This document shows positions 12,150 through 23,962 of a DNA stretch of 64,000 nt, one piece after another. Each line of letters starts with the position of its first letter. The first letter of the stretch is position 1. The DNA is from Dreissena polymorpha (Eukaryota; Mollusca; Bivalvia; Myida; Dreissenidae), in NCBI RefSeq assembly GCF_020536995.1, contig NC_068357.1, forward strand, positions 61,281,559 to 61,345,558, read 5' to 3'. A program made the translations under genes and the position numbers. Under the pieces are notes generated by a model. It saw only the letters and a list, made by a program, of their open reading frames with translations. It did not search any database and was not told the DNA's origin.

Positions 12150-13600
12150 TGAGTGATGGTGTATGAGATATACACCCTCAGTAATTTCATACCATACAAG
12201 ACTGAGCTTTGCTGTTTGATCAGTTTCATCTTTTCTTTAATATCACGGGTTAGAGAAAAAAAAACTCTATCATGATAAAAAACAATGTAAATAGAGGGAC
12301 AAATGCTTACTTCCCATTCATTGTAGATTTAATGATTAATTTGTCCAGTGTGAGTCTTTGCATATAGTATACTGTTAATTTGTTTAACAGTTTAAACACA
12401 AGAGTTGTCGTTAAATTAGGACCTCTGTCACACAATATCATAATAAAAAAAATGATAATAATTATAGGCATATGAAATGGCCGTAAATAACTTTAAATAA
12501 AAAATAATTACGATTTCTTTAAACTGAATTTTTTTATAATAGACTTGTTTTTTTACCTCAATTATTCAGCATTATAGATATAGAGAATATTATGTGAGTT
12601 TTGGATCAAGTTTATCATGCGAGGCTTAGAACCGATGAAGCGCGAGGCTTGCCGCTAACATGGTTCGTGCCGAGCATGATAAACTTGATCTTTATCCAGT
12701 TTATCCACATAATTTTCTATTTATCCTTTTTTGTGGTCATTTATCGTTCAAAAAAAGTATAAATACTTTAAAATTCAAAGAAACAGCGCTGGTTTTCCAA
12801 GTTGACTTCAAAGTGTTTGTTTACTTCAACGTCATCATTTGCTATGACGTCACATTTAAACATATAGTGTTCTTAAGATAGAGGTCGGAAAAAATAGCGA
12901 TAGTATTAAGGTAAAGTTTATACGATCGTTGTTATACTATCGATTTTCAGCTGGTAATAGGATAAAAAAAATGTACCCATGGGGGTAAATACCCCCACTT
13001 TTCAAAGCATAGGGGTAAATGGTCAAATTTCGCCTTGGTTGAAGGGTAATTTGCTAAAAGTAAAACCAGAATATAGCCGGGGTACAGACACTCTACTTTA
13101 ATAACAATTAACCACTAACTATGTGTATTCCTTCATATTAGTAGGTTTCTTAATTTCTTGTTATTTCAACTTGTTGGCAGATTACATTTAAGATCTTCGT
13201 CGTTATTATCCACCACCGTGGCCAACGGAGAACTTTTTTGCCAACTTTCAACAGTTGTTTTATTAGCATTTTAGTGGTTCCTTTTTGATTTTAAAACAGA
13301 GGAATTTAAATCATTCAGTATTGGCAGTACAATTTTATTACTCGATACAATTTTTGCCATACACAAAGAATCAATTGTACTTTGAGAAGTAATTTGTGTT
13401 GGCTTGGAAGAAGCCATGCTGACCACTTCATGTAATTTAATAAACACATAAGCGCTTGACTGTCTGTTAAAAAATCAATACTAAATTTACCATGCATCTA
13501 GATGCTACAGAGTATACATACCGACTGGCTAACTATTTCTACAACCAGCTCTAATTTTTACGATAACCAGTCTCATTTTTTGGCTAAAGACAATCAGCTG
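12150..13600. other. Gene-poor host DNA with one hairpin
   Basis: A 17-bp perfect inverted repeat, GATCAAGTTTATCATGC at 12,604-12,620 and its complement at 12,674-12,690, brackets about 53 bp. A 48-aa minus-strand frame (13,271-13,417, starting MASSKPTQITSQ) is too short to support. Otherwise nothing was recognised. Confidence 0.45.
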
Positions 13601-13629
13601 TTTATATTTTTTGTTTATGATATACGCAT

Positions 13630-14428
13630 CAGTGCCCCAGATAAGCTGTGTATCTGCGTCTTTCACCCTATTAAAATGTCTAAAAACGCAAAGAAATTCA
13701 ATAACATGCCTATTGAAAACGCAACCATTTTGATTTGTGCGCAAATTCGTCAAATTCAATGCGTACAACACAATAGCTTCAATCGAAAATACTAAATGCT
13801 CATTTTCGGTATTTTCTCTTTGAAATTATTATCGTCACGCGTATTTATTAAGCAAGCGCCTGGATGACGGACCATGAAAACAGTCAAGCTTTATTCAAAC
13901 TCTCTGCGTTCTAGATTTCATAGTTAAATAAAGTGTGATCAAATTGTTTTCCTCGACATACATGCGTTTTCAATCTGACTTTATCCGTCGCTCATTGTGC
14001 ATGTATTTATAAAGTGCCCGTACTTTCAGTTTCTATAACGATGCAAAATAAAAATGTCTAAGAGAGGTCGAAAGACTTCCGCTATTGTTGAGAAAAAAAT
14101 ATCAGTCGATCGCAAACTGTTTCGAACCAAGAAAGCAAGAGCCAAATGATCATTCGTGTTATCGAATTTTTGTTTGTTTTAAGTTTATATTAAGGACAGT
14201 TTCAATGATTAAAGATGTTATGAAACATCAGTTTATTAAAGTTAATTATGATAGTTTAAAGTTTTATTGAATCAGTACAAGTGAGCATCTTCCACAGAAG
14301 TAAAACATTAATGATATAAAGGTATGCATTTTTATAAATTATTTCACCCTATTTCAAGAAGGAAATCACCCTATTTTTCAAATCAATGGGTGAAAACCCT
14401 ATTTCTCAAATAATTATCTGGGGCACTG
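13630..14428. mobile_element. Putative MITE-like element with CAGTGCCCCAGATAA termini
   Basis: Perfect 15-bp inverted ends (CAGTGCCCCAGATAA at 13,630; TTATCTGGGGCACTG ending 14,428) enclose about 800 bp. Just inside each end is a TTTCACCC motif and its complement, so the inverted similarity extends further. No clean target-site duplication was seen. Short frames inside, such as MSKNAKKF at 13,677, are not supported as genes. Confidence 0.5.
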
Positions 14429-14639
14429 CGCAGAGAATTTACAGCATTAGCGTAAGTCCAGATTGGCTTGCTTAAATGTACGCACGGAAATGATAAATTG
14501 AGCGTATCTTGATATTTCGAATGCGTATATTACGCTGATACGCAGCTTATCTAGAACGCTGATTATTATTAAATAAATAAATAGTGAAAGCTGTTTTTGC
14601 AAAAATTAGAGGAATTTGCAACGCAAATGGTCAGTATTT

Positions 14640-14858
14640 TAATTACCGGTAGAGGAATTTGCAATGCAAATGGTCAGTATTTTAAAAAGTGTGCAACTCA
14701 TTTTTTCACATTTTTCGACAGTTAGCGACTTTTTTTCTCACAAATTTGAATAGTTTGAGACTCATATTTTCACAAATTTGAACAATGCTCAATTAATTAT
14801 TTTCACTATTTCCAACAGTCACAAGTCATTTGTTCACAATTTTGAACAGTGTGCAACT
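14640..14858. repeat. GACTCATTTTTTCACA minisatellite, left part
   Basis: Imperfect 35-60 bp units carry GCGACT, CATTTTTTCACA and TTTGAACAGTG-like blocks. The same units resume at 15,610 beyond an inserted element. Confidence 0.75.
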
Positions 14859-14861
14859 TAC

Positions 14862-15604
14862 AGGGGACAAAAATATTTCTAAACTGCACTCGTCCTGCAG
14901 GACGAGTGCATTTAAATGTGCACTCGTCCTGCAAACACATATGCACTCGTCCTTGAATATGTGTGAAATAAAGTTTGCAAAGGGCTAATATGACTAATAA
15001 AATTTACTATATCACTGCTAAAATGCTGCTTACTCAGTTATTCATGCCAGCTGATCAAAAAAGAAATGTTGAGCAGTGAAATAAGTTATTTATGAGGAAC
15101 ACAAAATAAATAAATGAAGACTGCTGTTTTACTTTTTTCTAATGCTTGCGTGCTTTCCTGTTTGGGATGTTTGAACACCAAACTCCCCCCCATCCCTTTA
15201 AAGAACGCTCAAATGTCAGACATTTTTCGGACGAAATTCAGACTAGTTATAAACTGTACTTTGCAGTTAAATAATTCTTTAAAAATCAATACTTACAGTG
15301 AATGCAGTCGGATGTTTCCCTGTCAACATTGACACCAATATTTACTCGCGACTTAGTCTCGCATAACAATGCGCACCTGTTGTATGAAATTTACAATTAC
15401 AATTTCCAGTTCATTCTCGTTCTACTTTCGGAATAGATATGCTTTAAGAAAATGATTTTATTTAATTATTTACGGGTCTTAAAAAACATATTTTAACATC
15501 AGCTTTTTCTCTCGTCCTGTAGGACGAGCGCTTTAGGGAAATTCACTTGTCCTTTAAAGATTTCACTCGTCAATATGAGCAGACGAGTGGAATTTTTGTC
15601 CCCT
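14862..15604. mobile_element. 743-bp TIR element inserted in a minisatellite, TSD TAC
   Basis: The ends are AGGGGACAAAAAT and ATTTTTGTCCCCT, flanked by TAC at 14,859-14,861 and 15,605-15,607. Subterminal palindromes CTCGTCCTGCAGGACGAG and CTCGTCCTGTAGGACGAG and further GCACTCGTCCT motifs sit near both ends. There is no transposase; one 72-aa frame is not recognisable. The short TIR and 3-bp duplication recall PIF/Harbinger-type MITEs, but this is only a suggestion. Confidence 0.75.
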
Positions 15605-15609
15605 TACTT

Positions 15610-15870
15610 ATTTTTCCATAATTGTCTAGATTGCGAGGCTCATTTTTACAACCTTCAACATTGTACGACTCATATTTCACAATTTTCAACATTGTGAGAC
15701 ACTTTTTTTACATTTTTCTAATGTTTGCGACTGATATTTTAAGTATTTTAAACAATGCGCGACTCATTTTTTCACATTGTTGAATAGTCACCACCCATTT
15801 TTCTTACTTTTACATGCAAGACTCATTTTTCCACAATATGAACAGTGTGCGACTAATGTTTTCAAAAAAT
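15610..15870. repeat. GACTCATTTTTTCACA minisatellite, right part
   Basis: Continuation of the array that starts at 14,640, with the same GCGACTCATTTTTTCACA-type units. Confidence 0.75.
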
Positions 15871-16113
15871 GAGGCGGCAGATGTTGCTGCACAAAGATAA
15901 AAAAGCCAACTGCCATAAATTTTATCCAAAAAAGAGCAACATGGCTTATTGGAGCTAATCAACCCTTTCTACATGTACTTTCAACAAGCACACAGACCAA
16001 TGACAGTAGGACTACTGGCACTGACCGTTGGTTCATCAGCATGAAAAATGGGTGTCAAAAATAGCACAAATAATGTAAAATGTGTAATATGCATGTATAA
16101 CGATGAAACTTAC

Positions 16114-16378
16114 CAACCACTCGACCAGGAAACATCTGTTGCAGACTATGTGGGAACTGGGATTCGGGATGCTCTCCCACTGGTATCATATGCAGATCAG
16201 TGGTCACAAGAACGTACACAACATCATTAATGTCAGCAATATATATCTCCAACTTCAAACACACAGCTTGCAAAATCGCTGAATATTGCACAAAAGCAGC
16301 TTCGTTACAAACTTCCAGCAACTCGAAATCCACAAGCAGTCTCGTTCCCCACCCACTTTGACTTCGTAGCGAAGGCAT
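16114..16378 (-). CDS. Probable first coding exon of an unrecognised host gene
   Basis: The minus-strand frame starts at an ATG at 16,378 (MPSLRSQSGWGTRLLVDFEL) and runs 88 codons to a strong donor, GTGGTTG|GTAAGT, at 16,114/16,113. The encoded stretch is of mixed composition and looks like a folded domain (VCLKLEIYIADINDV, then LVTTDLHMIPVGE) rather than repeat noise. I do not recognise the family. Further exons should lie below 16.1 kb on the minus strand, but none was identified with confidence there. Transposon insertions and minisatellites fill the expected intron. Confidence 0.5.
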
Positions 16379-16593
16379 GTTTTTTTTGGGAAACCGTTAA
16401 CATCTCACAACTAAACGTATACTACGGAGATTGACAAGTTGAAAAATAAATTACTGTAATCACTTCCAATTTGCGCACTAAGTTAAACTCCAGTTCCAGT
16501 TTGTCTTTATTGTTGAAATGTTACTCTACACATTCGCTTTGAAAATAGAGGTTGGCGTGTTGTTGGAAGTACATGTACATGTCGAATGTGTTA

Positions 16594-17270
16594 TTGTAAA
16601 AACTATTGGTATTGTGTTTTTAGTGCAGACATTGTATTTAAGTTTCGATTTCTAGCATAAATTTATATATTTTGTTAAATAATTTGCGTTTGAATGTGAT
16701 TGTTTGTTGCTTACTTGCGAACTATTTTTTATGTGTAAATATGCATAGACGCTAGTGGATATGTAATCAGGTTACCATATTTACAACAATAAAATTTAAC
16801 GGCTGTTTGTTTTTGTTTGTTTTGTTAATATTTTCTAAAACGTATGTTAAACGAGAGATGAAATTATTAATTAATTTGGGAATAAAATCGCAATATGTAT
16901 TATTTAAAATCAAATTTTAAGTGTCTAGCGCGTGAATTGTCTCTTGGGGGTGAATTGTGTTTGGGTTGCTATTAACGCTATTAACGCTTCCAGCGAGTAC
17001 TCATTTTATAGCGATTGCGCAATAAAAAACACCACTTTTTCGTAAATTTATCAAAAACTGGACTTTTCCCAGATATGACGAATACGCCAAAAGGTAGATC
17101 GCATTCTGGTCCATATACATGTCAAATTTCAGCACAAGTGTTGGGCCAGTTTTCAAGACTCCCAAATCGCGGCTATAACCAGGAGCTTAACGAATTTTAG
17201 TCGCCATTATCATTCGTTCAATTGAACGTCATCAAATGATGACGTCAATATAGCACTCATTCCATACAAA
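16594..17270 (+). repeat. Direct repeat of about 670 bp, copy 1 (partner 19,830-20,506)
   Basis: Shares with 19,830-20,506 the blocks TTGTTTGTTG, GCTAGTGGATATGTAATCAG, GGGTTGCTATTAACGCTATT, CCAGATATGACGAATACGCC and GCACTCATTCCATA. The 61-aa open frame at 17,015 has a homologous frame at 20,252 with conserved length, but the substitutions look unconstrained, so I do not call it a gene. Confidence 0.8.
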
Positions 17271-17291
17271 TCTGATCATTATAGGGTCATT

Positions 17292-17660
17292 TAATCTATA
17301 GCCTAGGTAGAAAGTAATTTATTATTTTTTTATTTAAAAACAGTAAGTAGGATTTCTATATACGTATTCTCATATTTTGACCAAGGCAATTATTTTTTAG
17401 TTTTAAAGCGCAAAATAGACGGATTTCTACCTTGTAACCACCAGATACATTGTATATTCTAATTGGCATAGATAAAATTAAATCTATAGCCTAGTTACAA
17501 AGTAATATATTATTGTTCAAACGGTACCGCTTTTAAACTGAAAGTAGGATTTGTAGACATTTACGTCTATTTCTACAAACGCGATTATTTTTAAGTTTTA
17601 AAGCGCAAAAAAGACGGATTTCTACCTTGTAATCACCAGATATATTCTAAATGGCAAAGA
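17292..17660 (+). repeat. Tandem repeat, about 185-bp unit, two copies
   Basis: Two adjacent diverged units each run from AATCTATAGCCTAGGTA-like sequence through AGTTTTAAAGCGCAAAA and GACGGATTTCTACCTTGTAA to ACCAGATA. Confidence 0.8.
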
Positions 17661-19829
17661 TAAAGATATGTTTCTTATTTATACTTAAATTTACTATGCC
17701 ATGCAGTTAATTTTAAGGTGTGTGGCTCAAAGTCATTTAAAAAGATGAGCAAATATAATCATTTTTCTAAAAATAAATCATCCTCTGAAGCCCCCACTGA
17801 GATTCAAACTCAGACCTCTCTCCTCTGTGAAGGAAAGTATTCTATCTTGAAATACAAGGGCATGTAAGAGGAAAGTCAGCTATTTTAAATTTATCAACAA
17901 ATAGATTTAAACAATATTTATATGGTATTAAAATATGCAAATATTAATGTAATATGACCAGAATTGGAGGTTCAAATCTTTGTAACTTTATTGTTCAAAG
18001 CAAAGAATTAAAGTTAAAATTGATGTACATGTAAGCATGTTGTTAATACTAAATTGAGTTTTTTTATGACTCCTTCGCTTCTGTATAGTATGAAATACAT
18101 ATCTCGTGTAACATAATTTCATGTAAACTCTGGACTTTAATGACGACAAGTTGGATGTATGGTTTCCTGTATTGTGTTTTAGGTCAGAATGGTTAACATT
18201 TTATACTTGACAAAGATTTGAACCTCCAATTCTGATCATCCGTCTCTTTCTCAAAATTTATTAAAAACCACACTATTTTTTTTAAAACTTGTGTATCAAA
18301 TGCTAACCATTCTTACCTAAAACATGATTAAGGAAACCGAAATATTGACACAGCGAGTTATTTTATTCTTATGGAAGATTAAATTATGCATGACAAAAAT
18401 ACAATCGGAAATATTTTTTACAATCTCTTGATGCTTTAAAAATATTTTACTGTTAAATAAAATAACACGTCTGACTTGTCGTCATTAAAATCCAGAGTTT
18501 GAATGAAATTACGTTACACGAGATACGCATTTCATACCATATAAGAGCAAAGGAGATATTAAGAACTTAATTTAGTATAAGCGACACGCTTACCTAAATT
18601 TAAACTTTAATCCAATTCTTAAAACAATAAAGTTGCAAGATACAGTAACATGCACGCACTTCCATTTTGTGTGTTTTTTTTTTCGTTCCATTTTGTCAAA
18701 ATTTATTTACAACCACACTCATTCTTAATAACATTTGTATCAAATGCTTACCATAACAAAGCCGTAATCCTGTCGCTGTAAGTTATTTTATTCCTATGAA
18801 AATTTAAATTATGCATGACAAACACAAAATCCAAAATAATTTTGGAATATTTCTATGCTTTAAAAAATATTTAACTGCACGGCCGACTTGTAGTCATTAA
18901 ACCCAGAGTTTAAATGAAAATACGCCACACGAGATATATATGTATTTCATATCAAGTCATGTGTGCTGAATTAATGTTACTCAGCTTTACATATTCTACC
19001 ATTTATTAATTAAACAGAACCTTGTCAAGTTGACGATGCTTATAATTTGAGAAGTTAATGATTTATAATCATCGAGGGGGGTATTCCAGACGTAAAACAT
19101 TGCATCATTACATGGTTAACAGCTGCACAACTGTATGCGAAAGGTAAAACAGTATATTCTATCGAGAACTAACTTGCAATTTGCATAGCAACGTCCGAAA
19201 TGTGCAAACTCCGACATCTATTTCGATATTTATAAATTCAAGATATAACGTTAACTGAACTGTTATACAGAAATCAAACTATAAAACTTGTGTTTTGATA
19301 AAAAAATAAGCAAAGCAAACCAAAAAAAATTACCCTTTTAACGGCAAAACGATTAATTTATCCAATATTCAACACATGTATTTCCATTCAAATTATGAAC
19401 TTGAACTTTAACGGTTGATTGTCGTTTCGTGCCAATACCAGTTCGTGCCACTAATATTTGTGTTGTTTATTTTTAAAGGTAAGTTTCGTGAGAAATAAAT
19501 GTGTTTGAAAACTTTCTCGCATGGTAATGGTATATAAAATTCAACTCATCGGACAAATTCAAGAACACAATGACACTTACCAAGTTTTCTGAACAACCGT
19601 ACACAGCGCAAAATGCGGGAGCCGCGTGATGTCTATTTCCATATCCACGGGTGTGTTTATGTCAAATGCTAGTGTTTTTCAATAGATCGTATACTTATCT
19701 AAAAAACGGCGAAGTAGCGTTCACTTTAATTATTTTGATGATGTTATTTTGTAAATACTTTCTCGCGTTCTTTTCGAACGTTCATTGGCAGCCATATTGA
19801 ATGTTGGTTGTATACTTCCGAAATTATGT
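17661..19829. other. Gene-free host DNA with internal inverted and repeated blocks
   Basis: A tRNA-like B-box region lies near 17,784-17,880 (minus, GAGTTTGAATCTCA). Blocks such as ATTGGAGGTTCAAATCTTTG and its complement near 18,215, and AATAAAATAACAC...GTCATTAAAATCCAGAG variants near 18,460 and 18,890, show diverged repeats. No supported gene. Confidence 0.45.
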
Positions 19830-20506
19830 GTTTTAATGACTCTCAAAAATGTTTTTAGTGCAGAAATTGTATTTTTAAGTATCAATTTCTCGGATTTATT
19901 TTATATATTTTGTTAACTTATTTGCGTTTAAATTTGATTGTTTGTTGTTTACTTGCGAACTATTTTTCATGTGTACGCTAGTGGATATGTAATCAGGTTA
20001 CCATATTTACATTAATGAAATTTAACTGTTGTTTGTTTTTGTTTGTTTTGTTAATATTTTCTAAACGGGTTCAGCTATGTATGTTAAACGCAATATGAAT
20101 TTATTTATTAATTTGGGAATAAAATCGCAATATGTATTAATTAAAATCAAATTTGAAGTGTCTATCGCGTGAATTGTCTCCTTGGGTTGAATTGTGTTTG
20201 GGTTGCTATTAACGCTATTAACGCTTCCGGCGAGAACTCATTTTATAGCGATTGCGCAATAAAAAACACCACTTTTTCGTAATTTTATCAAAAACTGGAC
20301 TTTTCCCAGATATGACGAATACGCCATCGTGTAGATCGAGTTCTGGTCCATATACATGTCAAATTTCAGCAAAAGTTACAGACCAGTTTTCAAGACTCCC
20401 AAATCGCTGCTATACGCTGGAGCTTAACGAATTTTAGCCCCCTTTATCATTCGTTCGATTGAACGTCATCAATGATGACGTCCAATACAGCACTCATTCC
20501 ATATGT
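19830..20506 (+). repeat. Direct repeat of about 670 bp, copy 2
   Basis: Second copy of 16,594-17,270. It ends exactly where segmental-duplication copy B begins (20,507/20,508), so a rearrangement breakpoint is shared. Confidence 0.8.
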
Positions 20507-21894
20507 TTAATTAGAGTCGGTAATAAGTATAAGAGCGAATACTTTTCAATCGTCAATACTGCAAATATGTTCCATGGCGACAATGCCCTGGGGAAGGCCA
20601 CGTTTTCCTTTTGGTGTGATTTCATTTGGGAACTCTTCGCTTTGATTTTCTTTTCATAAAATGTGATTTTAATCACTTGTGACCCATATTTTTCAATACT
20701 GAATAACCGGTAATATGAATAGCTGTAACAAATCATTTGTCCGAATTAAGACGCTAAGCCGATGGTTTTATTTTGTAATGGAGAAGCATTCGAATGTTAT
20801 ATATTACATCATATAGCACATTTTGAAAGTGTATTCAATCCCTTTTCGTTATGATGCTCATTTACTGAGCATAATGCTCGAATATTCGAGAGTGATGCCC
20901 GTTATATGCAGAATAATTATTGTTATTGTGCGTAATGCTCACTATATTCAAAGTTATTACTGATGATAATTCTGCACCTATTAAAACAGCTTTTAAAATT
21001 AGCTAATGAAAATAAACCCACAAGATGACCGAATGACGAAAATCCATTAATTTAAGAAGTAAGTTTAAGAGCTTGCACATTGTACTTCATAAATAACAGT
21101 TTATATATGTCAATTACAAAGTGACGCACGTTATGCGTGACTTGTGTTCAATACACACGATTTAATCTATAATCTACTTCTCTCATGATTCAACTGATAT
21201 TTGCATTTAAAATAAATTTGCTCTCAAAGCCGGTTCATTCTTCACGGTTTTCATTCAAAAGACCACTATAAGTTTATTTCTGTCTTTGCTTTTTCTCCTA
21301 CGTAATGCCAATTGATATTAAGGAATGTAAATATTTTTAATAATTGGGTTAGTTTTTAAAACACATATACAACACATAGCAACCATCCTTGAAAACTTAA
21401 AATAGAGCTTCAATGAAGCAAAAACGATAAACGAATAAATCGTCAAAATGTACGAGATGTCCATATCCCTACGCACATCCCGAATTATCGTTCATAAAAA
21501 CATACGCACGGCACTGCGGATATGCAGTTACCGAAAGGTTTAGATGACAACCATAGGATCATTCATTTCGATTGTTGAACCGTAATTTATGAATTTATGC
21601 GCATATCCAAATAATAAAGTTACTTCTACGTCATGATACTTTAAAGGCACAATATTAACGGTTAAGCTTTTCAAAACGAATCAATTTATGTTAGGCAAAA
21701 TGAGTTCAGGATGTAGAAAATTTTAAAATATAAAATCGCATTGATATGCATGCATCGTAAAGTATAAATGACAATACGTATGACGTATACGGATTAACTG
21801 CCTCTCTAATTTGATTTCATGTTTATACGGCCAGTTTATTTTATAGCTTGTTACAGTTATAGCACTGGGGCTATTAGCGAAGCCCATAAACTTC

Positions 21895-22095
21895 TGTTCG
21901 GCGTCGACCTAGGATAACAAGGGTTACCCGGGATTGAATGTGCGTGAGGTGTCGTCCCAAAGTACCCTTTACAGTTCATTAAGGTTAATACGTGACAAAA
22001 CTTTTCATTTTTATGGAATTATTCGTTTAAAGTAGGACTCTTCTTAACAATTAAGGACGAGAATTAACGTACTTGCATTAAGTTTAGTTTCCCCA
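21895..22095. repeat. Palindromic bivalve repeat, copy 5 (diverged)
   Basis: Contains GGTTACCCGGGATTGAATGT, GTCGTCCCAAAGTACCC and GACGAGAATTAACGTACTTG. It is the single-unit counterpart of the five-copy array in duplication copy A. Confidence 0.6.
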
Positions 22096-23734
22096 GAAAT
22101 AGGTTCAGGTATTGTGAATTTAAATAATATTCTAAAAACAGTTTGTGCTCCTGTTAGCGGCAAATTAATCAGTTTATGCGATGACACGAACTGTCACGAA
22201 AAGCCTTTTAAATGTAAGAATATTTTCATATTGCTCAATACAACATCGAAATAAAATAAAGTTCATTAAAAATGCGCTTTCTTTTAAAAACAATTGACCG
22301 GTTAATTGAATTGATCACTAAGCATAAAATTAAGGCAATGAGTTCGGCTTATTGGATTGATTACAAGATCGCTTTTATTTGAACATTCAAAACTTCTTTG
22401 CGGACGTGAATAGTTAAATTATATGAGAATGGTGTGACATTCATATACATTATGTTTTTTGTGCACTGGAAAGTCACGTAAAATAACTAGTTCAATGCAA
22501 TTAATAATACATCACATTTCATTCATGAACAGAAGGATTAATTTAGAGGAGAAATGCAAGGGCCGAAGATATGTATGCTTTTATCTCAAATGCGAGCTGT
22601 TCAGATTACATCAGATGGGAATACAAATCGTGACTTATTAATTGCGATGTAAATGGCTTTGTTATATTTATTGCTATCATATTCATTTTGCGCCGCAGTT
22701 TAATTCCATTTACATGCACATGCGCGGTAAATTGAATTTAGTATGCGATGTTTGTTAATCTATTTAAATCAATTGCCTTTGAACAAATACACGTGCATCT
22801 CTTATTTGTATTTCTCTTCTTACGACGCCTTTGTTGTTTCAATACTCACAATTGTGTTATTCTTATTTACAAATATACCTAGCCGTCATTGTCTACGTCT
22901 ACGTAGACCCATAGAAATTATTGACATTAATAATATAACGTTTGCGATTAAATTAATCACGATGCCGTCTGTTTGTTAAAATGGAATTTCAAAATAAGTC
23001 ATACGAAAAATAATTGCATGATACAGTTTCAGTCAGAGCTGCTTCAAGTTATGCAAAATAATTACACTCAATTTGTTGTTGCGAAGGTTTTACAAAATAT
23101 TTAAAACGTATGTCATATAATTAATGATACCTGACCATCTTGTACTCAAGGTTTGACTTTAATGCAATTAATATAACCCCGAGGACTGCTTAATGTCCTG
23201 AATGGAAAGTTACGAATACGGTCGAGCGTTCTATTCATAATTGTAACCACGTGTGGCGTAATAATGTTGATAATTAAAAACTAGACCTCGTGGACTTTTG
23301 CAGACCAAATATGTATTTAATAGAACCCTCTTTTGTACCAAACGCCTCAACAAATACGCGGCAGCGATATGCCATTCCTTCGAAACTGTTGAGTCTTTAA
23401 CTGAAACTTAGTGACATCAAATCTTAGTAGGATGCCATTCATAAGCTCGTGAATGCTTTTTAACTCAAGTTCGTATGTTCATTTGCCATTAAATTATCTT
23501 CTTAGTTTTCGTTTAAAGCGAGTAAGGGACAAAAAATCATGTTTAGACAGACTGTACAGCTTACAAAATGAAACACGCTTCATCCTGTCGATTTACACAA
23601 GGATTTCAAAAAAGTTTACACGAACAAAATCGTGTACTTCAAACAAGCTCTTTACAATATTCGCTTCGTCAAGCTGTACACTTCTATGTACACGTATTGT
23701 GTGGTTGTGTACGATTAACAAAATATTAGCCTGT

Positions 23735-23962
23735 CCGTGGGGAAACGGGGCTTTATGCATGTGGATAAAGTATTATCTCAGATTGGCCTGTACAGGCTTA
23801 TCAGGAACGTCATCTTCCGCTTTTAATGTATTATTACTTAAAAGGAAGTCTCTTTCTAACGAAAATCCAGTTTATGCGTAAAGTGCCGTCCCTGATTAAA
23901 CTGTGCGGTCTTCACAGGCTAATCTGGGAGGACACTTGACGTACATGCATTAAGCCTCGTTT
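23735..23962. repeat. Palindromic bivalve repeat, copy 6 (well preserved)
   Basis: Runs from GGGGCTTTATGCATGTGGAT through GCCTGTACAGGC, a spacer with AGTCTCTTTCTAACGAAAAT, CCGTCCCTGATTAAACTGTG and CACAGGCTAATCTGGGAGGA to TGACGTACATGCATTAAGCC. It lies inside the segment unique to duplication copy B. Confidence 0.75.

Noticed and set aside
13271-13417. 48-aa minus-strand frame starting MASSKPTQITSQ
   Set aside because: It has a plausible start but is too short, with no splice or polyadenylation context and no recognised homology.
17015-17200. 61-aa frame conserved in length at 20,252-20,437
   Set aside because: Conservation is explained by the 670-bp duplication; substitutions are spread without codon bias and no domain is seen.
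23453-23881. 142-aa frame
   Set aside because: Runs into a palindromic repeat copy, has low-complexity composition, and is not conserved in duplication copy A.
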